Positions 1 to 5,102 of a stretch of 5,102 bases of DNA are shown here, piece after piece; within the stretch, counting starts at the first letter, position 1, and each line of letters starts with the position of its first letter. Position numbers and translations under genes: made by a program. Below the pieces are notes generated by a model. It had not been told where the DNA came from. It saw only the letters and a list, made by a program, of their open reading frames with translations, and made no database searches. Source of the stretch: DASUBN01 sp036500225 (GTDB lineage: Bacteria > Pseudomonadota > Gammaproteobacteria > Natronospirales > REEB76); NCBI GenBank assembly GCA_036500225.1, contig DASYCJ010000094.1, forward strand, positions 1 to 5,102, given 5' to 3'.

Positions 1-937
1 TGCCTCCGAAGTGTTTGTGTACCTTCTGGAACAGGGTCTCTTTCTGGCGGCGGTTAAGCTCTTCCACCGCGTTCAGCAACACCGGCTCATAGCCAGACTT
101 GCTAGCGGTGCGGGTCAGGGCCGAGACGTCCTTGGGGAAGCAGGAGCCGCCGTAACCCACGCCGGCGTAGAGGAAGTGGTAACCGATGCGGGGGTCGGAA
201 CCGATGCCCTTGCGTACCTGCTCGATGTCCACCCCCAACCTCTCGGCAATGTTGGCGAACTCGTTCATCATGCTGATGCGCGCCGCCAACATGGCGTTGG
301 CAGCGTACTTGGTGAACTCCGCATCCCGCACCGACATGATCATCAGGCGCTCATGGTTGCGGGTGAAAGGCGCGTACAGGGTGCGCATGACTTCGACGCC
401 ACGGGTGCCGCTGGCCCCCACCACGATGCGGTCCGGGTGGGCGAAATCCTCCACCGCGCTGCCTTCTTTCAGAAATTCGGGATTGGAGACCACTTCGAAG
501 TGATGGTTGGTGCCGCGGGTCTTCTGGGCAGCGGCGATGGCCTCATGCACCTTGTCTGCAGTGCCGACCGGTACGGTGGACTTGTCCACTACGATCTTCT
601 CGCCATCCATGTGCTCGCCGATGGTCTTGGCCACCTGTAGCACGTAACGGAGATCTGCGGAACCATCCTCATCGGGGGGCGTGCCCACGGCGATGAACTG
701 CAAGAGACCGAACTTGACTCCCTCGGCGGGCACGTCCGTGAACTTGAGGCGGCCGCCCTTGATACCGTCGGCCATCAGGTGGTCCAGGCCCGGTTCCACG
801 ATGGGTACCTCACCGTTCCTGAGGCGGGCGACCCGCGCCTTGTCCACGTCCACGCACAGGACATCATTACCCATGTTGGCGAAGCAGGCTGCGCTAACCA
901 GGCCCACATAACCGCTGCCGTGTACCGTTATCTTCAT
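1..937 (-). CDS. ugd: UDP-glucose 6-dehydrogenase, N-terminal 312 codons (3' end outside window)
   Basis: Cytoplasmic enzyme that oxidises UDP-glucose to UDP-glucuronate with two NAD+, feeding capsule, exopolysaccharide or lipid A sugar synthesis. The reading starts at the ATG at 937-935 with an AGGA ribosome site at 947-944, seven bases upstream. The Rossmann NAD motif GSGYVG lies at residues 7-12, followed by VDVD around 29-32 and AVGTPPDEDG near 83-92. Family catalytic residues are all visible: T121 in KSTVPVGT, E154 and K157 in NPEFLKEG, K210 and N214 in KYAANA, and the nucleophile C266 with D270 in GGSCFPKD. Family members are usually around 430-450 residues, so the missing part is the C-terminal UDP-binding domain. 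The open frame runs to the window edge without a stop. It is divergent from bcp and no sugar-pathway partner is visible. The related GDP-mannose dehydrogenase is less likely given the overall match to the UDP-glucose enzyme pattern, but the two families share the catalytic motifs. Confidence 0.95.
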   Translation of the reverse strand, partial: MKITVHGSGYVGLVSAACFANMGNDVLCVDVDKARVARLRNGEVPIVEPGLDHLMADGIKGGRLKFTDVPAEGVKFGLLQFIAVGTPPDEDGSADLRYVLQVAKTIGEHMDGEKIVVDKSTVPVGTADKVHEAIAAAQKTRGTNHHFEVVSNPEFLKEGSAVEDFAHPDRIVVGASGTRGVEVMRTLYAPFTRNHERLMIMSVRDAEFTKYAANAMLAARISMMNEFANIAERLGVDIEQVRKGIGSDPRIGYHFLYAGVGYGGSCFPKDVSALTRTASKSGYEPVLLNAVEELNRRQKETLFQKVHKHFGG

Positions 938-953
938 CGTCGGTCCTGTCTCT

Positions 954-999
954 GAAGTGTCATGCAGCATGATTTCCAGCGCTGCACCGGAAATGTCAT
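954..999. repeat. Direct and inverted repeats in the ugd leader/promoter
   Basis: A 10-bp direct repeat with one mismatch occurs at 954-963 (GAAGTGTCAT) and 990-999 (GAAATGTCAT), 36 bp start to start. Between and across the copies are three dyads: CATGC-A-GCATG at 961-971, TGCAGC/GCTGCA at 963-968 and 981-986, and ATTTCC/GGAAAT at 972-977 and 989-994. The upstream copy abuts the predicted ugd -10 and the rest lies in the leader. This could be a regulator site or leader RNA structure. What binds, if anything, cannot be told. Confidence 0.4.
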
Positions 1000-1006
1000 T
1001 ATACCA
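998..1006 (-). promoter_or_regulatory. Predicted ugd promoter, extended -10
   Basis: Read on the minus strand, 1006-998 is TGGTATAAT: a perfect TATAAT preceded by the TG of an extended -10. No good -35 box is seen 16-18 bp upstream, where the DNA is very GC-rich, which fits an extended -10 promoter. Transcription would begin near 991, giving a leader of about 55 bases before the ugd ATG. Confidence 0.55.
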
Positions 1007-1047
1007 GCGCGCCCCGGCGCCCCTGCCGGACCCCAAGGGAACAAGCC

Positions 1048-1500
1048 ATGCTCAAAGTCGGCGACATCGCACCGGATTTCTCTTTGCCGGACCAATCCGG
1101 CCAGATCGTCAGCCTGAAACGGCTGCTCGCCAAGGGACCGGTACTGCTGTATTTCTATCCGGCCGACTTCACTCCGGTCTGCACGCGCGAGGCCTGCGCC
1201 TTCAGCGCCGTGGAACCGGAGCTGGCCAAGGCGGGCGTGAGCCTCATCGGCATCAGTCCCCAGGACGAGGCCACCCATACCCGCTTCCGTGAGCGTTATG
1301 GCCTCCCCTTCCCATTACTGGCGGACCCGGGTAAGCAGGTGATCCGCGCCTATGACTGTAACGGCCTGTTGGGCTTCGGCGTGAGCCGGGTCACTTACCT
1401 CATCGGCAAGGACGGCCGCATCCAGGAAGCCGCGAAGGCAGCACTGCGGGTGGCCCCGCACCTAGACATCGCCAAACGGGCGGCATCTTCGCCCAAGTAG
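1048..1500 (+). CDS. bcp: Peroxiredoxin, BCP/PrxQ family (thioredoxin-dependent thiol peroxidase)
   Basis: A 150-residue cytoplasmic peroxidase of the AhpC/TSA thioredoxin-fold superfamily that reduces H2O2 and organic hydroperoxides using thioredoxin. The N-terminal pattern GDIAPDFSLPDQSG (residues 5-18) is typical. The active site has the family PxxxT/SxxC form, P38 to C45, within FTPVCTREAC: C45 is the peroxidatic cysteine and C50, five residues on, is the expected resolving cysteine of the alpha-2 type, as in E. coli Bcp. R114 in GVSRVTYLI is the conserved active-site arginine. Length is normal (about 150-155 residues). The ATG is preceded by AAGGGA at 1035-1040 with a 7-base spacer. A third cysteine, C104, has no obvious role. 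It is divergent from ugd and separated from the downstream padR operon by a hairpin and a new promoter, so it is probably a single-gene unit. The C-terminal end AKRAASSPK is not conserved in kind. Confidence 0.93.
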   Translation: MLKVGDIAPDFSLPDQSGQIVSLKRLLAKGPVLLYFYPADFTPVCTREACAFSAVEPELAKAGVSLIGISPQDEATHTRFRERYGLPFPLLADPGKQVIRAYDCNGLLGFGVSRVTYLIGKDGRIQEAAKAALRVAPHLDIAKRAASSPK

Positions 1501-1532
1501 CGAGTCCGCTCCCGGAACCTTAAGACCCCGCT

Positions 1533-1552
1533 CCGGTCCCATTACGGACCGG
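1533..1552 (+). terminator. Hairpin after bcp, possible terminator lacking a U-tract
   Basis: A perfect 7-bp GC-rich stem, CCGGTCC and GGACCGG, encloses a 6-base loop (CATTAC) and begins 32 bases after the bcp stop. A U-G pair could extend it by one. It is followed by GCAAATGGGG rather than a run of T, so it is not a canonical intrinsic terminator. It may instead protect the mRNA 3' end or act with a termination factor. Confidence 0.4.
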
Positions 1553-1585
1553 GCAAATGGGGTGTTCCGGTATGACAAGCGTCAC

Positions 1586-1614
1586 TTGCCCTATATATCA
1601 ACCCGATATAGGAT
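1586..1614 (+). promoter_or_regulatory. Predicted promoter of the padR-efflux operon
   Basis: A -35-like TTGCCC (1586-1591, four of six consensus bases) and a -10-like TAGGAT (1609-1614, four of six) are separated by exactly 17 bp. The implied start near 1621 leaves a leader of about 35 bases to the padR GTG. A second possible -35, ATGACA at 1572-1577, would pair with a TATATC at 1594-1599 at a 16-bp spacing, so the exact start is uncertain. Confidence 0.45.
1590..1612. promoter_or_regulatory. Candidate PadR operator (AT-rich dyad inside the promoter)
   Basis: Two registers of perfect inverted repeat coincide here: CCTATAT (1590-1596) with ATATAGG (1606-1612), 9 bp apart, and TATATC (1594-1599) with GATATA (1605-1610), 5 bp apart. 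The dyad fills the spacer of the predicted promoter and touches both boxes, so a bound dimer would block RNA polymerase. PadR proteins are dimeric winged-helix repressors that often bind AT-rich dyads at their own promoters, so autorepression is the natural reading. It is inferred, not shown. Confidence 0.6.
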
Positions 1615-1645
1615 GGGCGCCCTTCGAATCCCCCTTAGATCCAGC

Positions 1646-1650
1646 AGGAA
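1646..1650 (+). promoter_or_regulatory. Ribosome binding site that decides the padR GTG start
   Basis: AGGAA sits five bases before the GTG at 1656-1658. The in-frame ATGs at 1557 and 1572 lie upstream of the predicted promoter and dyad and have no comparable site, so GTG is the better start. Confidence 0.65.
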
Positions 1651-1655
1651 GCACG

Positions 1656-2255
1656 GTGGACGTCAAAGACCTGTGCCTGGGCGCGCTCACCTACGGCGAT
1701 GCCACGGGCTACGACCTCAAGAAGTTCTTCGAGAGCACGTTCAGCCACTGCTTCCTGGCGGGCTATGGCTCCATCTATCCGGCCTTGGCGGAACTCACGG
1801 AAGAGAAACTGGTGAGCGCCCGCACCGTTCCTGGCCAAGCCGGTCCCAGCAAGAAGCTCTATCACCTGACCGATGCCGGCCGCAAAGCCTTCCTGGCGCA
1901 GCTCGAAGCCACGGAGCCGCAGCACAAGGTCAAGTCTGAATTCCTGGTGCTGATGCACTTCGCGCACCTGCTGCCGACGGCGCGGCTGGATGCGGTCCTG
2001 GACCAGCATCTGAAAGAGATCGAGCACAAGCTGGCGATGATCGATGCCTACGAAAGCTCAGATCAGGCGGGCAAGCCGGCCTCGTCGGGCGCCCGTTTCA
2101 CCTGCGGCTTCGGCAAGGCGGTACTCACCGCGGCCCAGGATTACATACAGGCCCAGCGGCATGTCCTGAAGAAGGGCGACACGCGGGTCAACAACCGTTC
2201 CACAAAAATCACCCGGTCGCGCGTCAAACCGCTCCAGGCAGCATCAAGAAACTGA
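1656..2255 (+). CDS. PadR-family transcriptional regulator of the efflux operon
   Basis: A 199-residue predicted DNA-binding repressor. Residues 2-80 match the PadR winged helix: VKDLCLGALTYGDATGYDLKK at the start, then the YGSIYPALAELTEEKLV recognition region (37-53), and the wing PSKKLYHLTDAGRKAF (64-79). Residues from about 88 to 170 are mostly helical and correspond to the C-terminal dimerisation region of the longer PadR subfamily (virulence activator alpha C-terminal type). The last 28 residues (172-199) form a basic, probably disordered tail. The GTG start is chosen because the PadR domain begins exactly there, an AGGAA site precedes it, and the upstream in-frame ATGs (1557, 1572) would add 33 or 28 residues overlapping the promoter. 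Three cysteines (C7, C32, C150) are present. The stop is ten bases before the adaptor gene, so it likely controls the efflux genes and itself through the dyad at 1590-1612. The inducer cannot be predicted. Confidence 0.9.
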   Translation: MDVKDLCLGALTYGDATGYDLKKFFESTFSHCFLAGYGSIYPALAELTEEKLVSARTVPGQAGPSKKLYHLTDAGRKAFLAQLEATEPQHKVKSEFLVLMHFAHLLPTARLDAVLDQHLKEIEHKLAMIDAYESSDQAGKPASSGARFTCGFGKAVLTAAQDYIQAQRHVLKKGDTRVNNRSTKITRSRVKPLQAASRN

Positions 2256-2262
2256 GGTCCTC
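2254..2262 (+). promoter_or_regulatory. Adaptor ribosome binding site overlapping the padR stop
   Basis: The GAGG site (2254-2257) overlaps the padR TGA stop (2253-2255) and lies eight bases before the adaptor ATG, so ribosomes finishing padR can reinitiate. It is half of a small perfect palindrome, GAGG-T-CCTC. The one-base centre makes an intramolecular hairpin unlikely, so occlusion of the site is doubtful. Confidence 0.6.
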
Positions 2263-2265
2263 AAA

Positions 2266-3588
2266 ATGAAATTGTTTTCCGGAATATTGGGCGGACTACT
2301 ATTCATAGCCGTGGCATACCTGATCTACCAGGTCTCGAAGGTAGCTCCAGCTGCGAAGATCGTAGGTCCCGTGATCGGTTCGATCTTGATCATCGTGATC
2401 CTCACGGGAGCAATCTACGGACTATCGAACCTGGCATCCAGCCGAGAGAAAGCCAACTCATTGTTCAAGATCTTCATGGTGGTGTTCGAAGCATTAGTCT
2501 TCGTGACGATAGTCGTCGCAGACGTGAAAGCCTATAACACCATCCCGATGATCCTCGGTTTCCAGAATCAGGTGCAGATATCCACGGTCTCGGCGGAAGC
2601 TTCCAAACTCGAAGCCTGGCAGTCGAGCTTCACCTCGGTGGGCAACCTCGACCCCGTACAGGGTGCGGACATCGCCAACCAGGTGGCGGGCAACGTGACA
2701 ACCATCAATTTCGATTCCGGTCAGGACGTGGAGAAAGGCCAGTTGCTGGTACAACTGGACGACAGCAATGAGCGTGCTCAGCTCGAAGGCTTCCAGGCCC
2801 AGGAGAAGCTGGCGGAACTCAATGCCCAACGCTCCCATGACATCTTCAGCAAGCACCTGATTTCGCAGTCGGACGTGGACACAGCCGACAGCAACCTGAA
2901 GCAGGCCCAGTCCAACGTGGCCAACACCCTGGCAGACATCGCCAAGAAGGCTATCCGCGCGCCGTTCGCCGGCCACGCCGGCATCCGTAACGTGAACCTC
3001 GGTCAATACCTCCCGGTGGGGACGGTTCTGGTGACCCTGCAGGCCCTGGATCACATGTACGCTTCCTTCACCCTGCCGGAGCAGGCACTGCCTTCCCTCG
3101 CCAAGGGCCAGAAGGTGCAGGTGACGGTGGGCGCCTATCCGAACCAGAGTTTCGACGGCCAGATCAACGCCATCGACTCAAAGGTGGACCCCGCGAGCCA
3201 CACGGTGCGGGTGCAGGGCCTCATCGCCAACCCACAGCACCTGCTGCGTGCCGGCATGTTCGCCAATGTCTCCGTCTCAGCGGGCAAGCCCGCACAGTTC
3301 GTGACCATACCGAAGTCGGCCGTCACCTATTCCTTGTACGGTGACGCAGTGTTCGTCGTCGGTCCCGACAAGACCCTGAAAGATGAAAAGGGTCAACCCC
3401 GGCTCACCGCCAATGAGATCTTCGTCAAGCTCGGTGACGATCACGGCAATCGCGTAGCGGTGCTGGAAGGTCTGAAAGCCGGCGACCAAGTGGTGACCTC
3501 CGGCATGCAGAAACTCCATACCGGCAGCATGGTCACCATCGACAATTCCGTGACCCCTGATCAGGCGCCGGGAGCGGCCACGAAATGA
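2266..3588 (+). CDS. RND efflux periplasmic adaptor (membrane fusion protein) with a three-helix N-terminus
   Basis: A 440-residue subunit expected to bridge an inner-membrane RND pump and an outer-membrane channel. Residues 115-425 follow the family order: first beta strands and lipoyl half-motif (GNVTTINFDSGQDVEKGQLLVQLDD, 142-166, split here as one motif region), a short alpha-helical hairpin (about 167-228), second lipoyl half IRAPFAGHAGI (230-240), GQYLPVGTVLVTL (246-258), a beta-barrel (about 260-340) with RAGMFANVSV, and a membrane-proximal domain to about 425. No lipoprotein cysteine is present. The N-terminus is unusual: hydrophobic stretches at about 5-22, 32-52 and 66-86 look like three membrane helices, where family members normally have one anchor or a lipid. 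The basic loop SREKANSLFK (59-68) suits the cytoplasm, which puts the adaptor body in the periplasm. The ATG is supported by the GAGG site. Third-position GC is lower over the first hundred codons than later. The gene overlaps the pump gene by four bases. Confidence 0.93.
   Translation: MKLFSGILGGLLFIAVAYLIYQVSKVAPAAKIVGPVIGSILIIVILTGAIYGLSNLASSREKANSLFKIFMVVFEALVFVTIVVADVKAYNTIPMILGFQNQVQISTVSAEASKLEAWQSSFTSVGNLDPVQGADIANQVAGNVTTINFDSGQDVEKGQLLVQLDDSNERAQLEGFQAQEKLAELNAQRSHDIFSKHLISQSDVDTADSNLKQAQSNVANTLADIAKKAIRAPFAGHAGIRNVNLGQYLPVGTVLVTLQALDHMYASFTLPEQALPSLAKGQKVQVTVGAYPNQSFDGQINAIDSKVDPASHTVRVQGLIANPQHLLRAGMFANVSVSAGKPAQFVTIPKSAVTYSLYGDAVFVVGPDKTLKDEKGQPRLTANEIFVKLGDDHGNRVAVLEGLKAGDQVVTSGMQKLHTGSMVTIDNSVTPDQAPGAATK
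3570..3588 (+). promoter_or_regulatory. Ribosome site and ATGA overlap coupling adaptor and pump
   Basis: GGGAG (3570-3574) lies ten bases before the pump ATG at 3585-3587, which shares the bases ATGA with the adaptor stop at 3586-3588. This arrangement usually gives translational coupling and matched subunit levels. Confidence 0.6.
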
Positions 3589-5102
3589 AATTCACCGACC
3601 TATTCATCAAGCGGCCGGTCCTCGCGACCGTCATCAGCCTGGTCATATTGCTGCTGGGCCTGAAGTCCATCGATGCCCTAGAACTGCGGCAGTTCCCCAA
3701 GATCGAGAATAGCCAGATCACGATCACCACCGCCTATCCGGGCGCCAGTGCCGACGTGATCCAAGGCTTCATCACCACGCCCATCCAGCAGGCGGTGGCC
3801 AGCGCCGAAGGCATCGACTACATCACCTCCTCGAGCCAGCAGAGCGCCAGCACCATCACCGTCAACCTCAAGCTCAACTACGACCCGCACAAGGCGCTCG
3901 TGGACATTATGAGCGACGTGGACACAGTGAAGAACGTGCTGCCGGCCGCAGCCCAGGCCCCGGTCATCCAGGCAAACGACATCCGCGGTGCGGCCATCAT
4001 GTACATCTCCTTCTATTCCAAGGAGATGGGGCAGGGCCAGGTCACCGACTACCTAACCCGGGTGGTGCAGCCCAAGCTGCAGACTCTGGACGGCGTGGCC
4101 AGCGCGCAGGTGTTGGGCGGCCAGCCTTTCGCCATGCGCATCTGGCTGGACCCAAAGCGCATGGCGGCTCTCGGCGTCACCGCCACCGACGTCTCCAACG
4201 CCCTGCTCGCCAACAACTATCTCTCCGCTCCCGGCAGCACCAAGGGCAGCACCGTCAACATCAACATCACGGCGAACACCGATCTGCATAGCGCACAGGA
4301 CTTCGGCGACATCGTGCTGCGCAAGAACGGCGACGCGCTAGTTCGGATTAAGGACGTTGCGAACGTGGAACTGGGCGCCGAGAGCTATGACTCCTCGGCG
4401 ACCTTCAATGGCATCACCGCCGTATACATGGCCATCAACCCCACGCCGGATGCCAATCCACTCAAAGTGGTGAAGGCGGTACGCAAGGCGCTGGGCGAAG
4501 TGGACGGCGCCCTGCCCCCGGCCTTGAAGCTCAGCATCGCCTACGACGCCACCAAGTTCATCAGTAGCTCGATCTATGAGGTCATCAAGACCATCATCGA
4601 AGCGGCGCTGATCGTTATCCTGGTGATTTTCCTGTTCCTGGGCGCGGTGCGACCGGTCATCATCCCGGTCATCACCATCCCCCTGTCCCTGATCGGCGTC
4701 ACTTTCTTGATGCTGCTCCTGGGATATTCACTCAACCTGCTGACCCTACTGGCCATGGTGCTGGCCATCGGTCTCGTGGTGGACGACGCCATCGTGGTGG
4801 TGGAGAATACCCATCGCCACATCGAAGAGGGCAAGAGCCCCTTCGACGCAGCCCTGATGTCGGCGCGGGAGATCGCCACGCCGGTCATAGCCATGACCCT
4901 GACCCTGGCGGCGGTGTACGCCCCTATCGGCTTCCTCTCCGGCGTCACCGGCAACCTGTTCCGCGAGTTCGCCTTCACGCTGGCCGGCGCGGTGGTGATC
5001 TCGGGCATCATCGCCCTCACCCTCTCGCCCATGATGTGCTCCAAGATCCTGCAGCCCGTGGGCAACGTGGGCAAGCTGGAGAAGCGCCTCAACGACATCT
5101 TC
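3585..5102 (+). CDS. RND-family multidrug efflux permease (HAE1 type), N-terminal 506 codons
   Basis: Inner-membrane, proton-driven pump that exports drugs or other amphiphiles through the adjacent adaptor. The open frame runs to the window edge; full-length members are about 1,020-1,050 residues, so roughly half is present. Order: MKFTDLFIKRPVLATVI start and TM1 (about 10-29), the first periplasmic porter loop (30-334) with AYPGASADVIQGFITTPIQQ, TM2 (335-353), TM3 (358-379), TM4 (387-407), TM5 (434-452) and TM6 (464-487). TM4 has GLVVDDAIVVVEN, where D400 and D401 correspond to the proton-relay pair D407/D408 of AcrB. This, and the drug-pump style sequence throughout, separates it from metal-exporting RND pumps. 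It resembles the MexI/VexH-like branch more than AcrB, judged from the N-terminal and INPTPDANPL motifs, but substrate cannot be inferred. It is the third gene of the padR operon. Confidence 0.95.
   Translation, partial: MKFTDLFIKRPVLATVISLVILLLGLKSIDALELRQFPKIENSQITITTAYPGASADVIQGFITTPIQQAVASAEGIDYITSSSQQSASTITVNLKLNYDPHKALVDIMSDVDTVKNVLPAAAQAPVIQANDIRGAAIMYISFYSKEMGQGQVTDYLTRVVQPKLQTLDGVASAQVLGGQPFAMRIWLDPKRMAALGVTATDVSNALLANNYLSAPGSTKGSTVNINITANTDLHSAQDFGDIVLRKNGDALVRIKDVANVELGAESYDSSATFNGITAVYMAINPTPDANPLKVVKAVRKALGEVDGALPPALKLSIAYDATKFISSSIYEVIKTIIEAALIVILVIFLFLGAVRPVIIPVITIPLSLIGVTFLMLLLGYSLNLLTLLAMVLAIGLVVDDAIVVVENTHRHIEEGKSPFDAALMSAREIATPVIAMTLTLAAVYAPIGFLSGVTGNLFREFAFTLAGAVVISGIIALTLSPMMCSKILQPVGNVGKLEKRLNDIF

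Noticed and set aside
11..640. Long plus-strand open frame of 209 codons opposite ugd
   Set aside because: It is antisense to a gene with all UDP-glucose dehydrogenase catalytic motifs. Its composition is the usual shadow of a GC-rich gene and it has no recognisable domain.
973..1002. Possible bcp promoter, TTTCCA and CATTAT with an 18-bp spacer
   Set aside because: Each box matches only four of six consensus bases and both overlap the ugd promoter elements and dyads. bcp must be transcribed from this gap or nearby, but the boxes are too weak to annotate.
1014..1029. Small hairpin CCGGC/GCCGG just upstream of the bcp ribosome site
   Set aside because: A five-base stem in very GC-rich DNA is expected by chance and leaves the ribosome site at 1035-1040 free.
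934..1278. Minus-strand open frame of 114 codons spanning the ugd-bcp gap
   Set aside because: It overlaps bcp antisense and covers the ugd promoter and ribosome site; no domain is recognisable.
2494..3054. Minus-strand open frame of 186 codons opposite the adaptor
   Set aside because: The adaptor frame has clear lipoyl and barrel motifs here; the antisense frame has no family resemblance.
4574..5098. Minus-strand open frame of 174 codons opposite the RND pump
   Set aside because: The pump frame has conserved RND motifs throughout this stretch. The antisense product is a Met/Arg/Ser/Thr-rich low-complexity shadow.
1..5102. Mobile elements, CRISPR arrays, tRNA or rRNA genes
   Set aside because: No transposase, terminal repeats, regularly spaced repeats or RNA gene signatures were seen on either strand.

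Overview
The window looks like a high-GC proteobacterial chromosome segment, probably gammaproteobacterial. Third codon positions are strongly G/C. The adaptor and pump genes are of a Gram-negative type that needs an inner and an outer membrane. The genus cannot be told from the sequence.

Left part (1-937, minus strand): the first 312 codons of a UDP-glucose 6-dehydrogenase gene (ugd), whose 3' end lies outside the window. It is divergent from a PrxQ/BCP-type peroxiredoxin gene (bcp, 1048-1500, plus strand). The 110-bp gap between them holds a consensus TATAAT box with an extended -10 TG for ugd, plus a cluster of direct and inverted repeats in the predicted ugd leader.

Middle and right part (1501-5102, plus strand): a hairpin follows bcp. 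Then comes a compact three-gene operon: a PadR-family regulator (1656-2255, GTG start), an RND periplasmic adaptor (2266-3588) and the first 506 codons of an RND efflux permease (3585 to the window end). padR is preceded by a 17-bp spaced promoter whose spacer is almost filled by a perfect AT-rich dyad, which suggests that PadR represses its own operon. The padR-adaptor gap is 10 bp and the adaptor and pump genes overlap by 4 bp (ATGA), so all three are probably co-transcribed and translationally coupled. The expected model is that PadR senses a small toxic compound, releases the dyad, and the adaptor and pump are made with it to export the compound across the envelope. No outer-membrane factor gene is visible; it may lie downstream or elsewhere.

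The most unusual feature is the adaptor N-terminus. Instead of a single anchor or lipoprotein signal it has about 88 residues with three apparent membrane helices, encoded by DNA with visibly lower GC at third positions than the rest of the gene.
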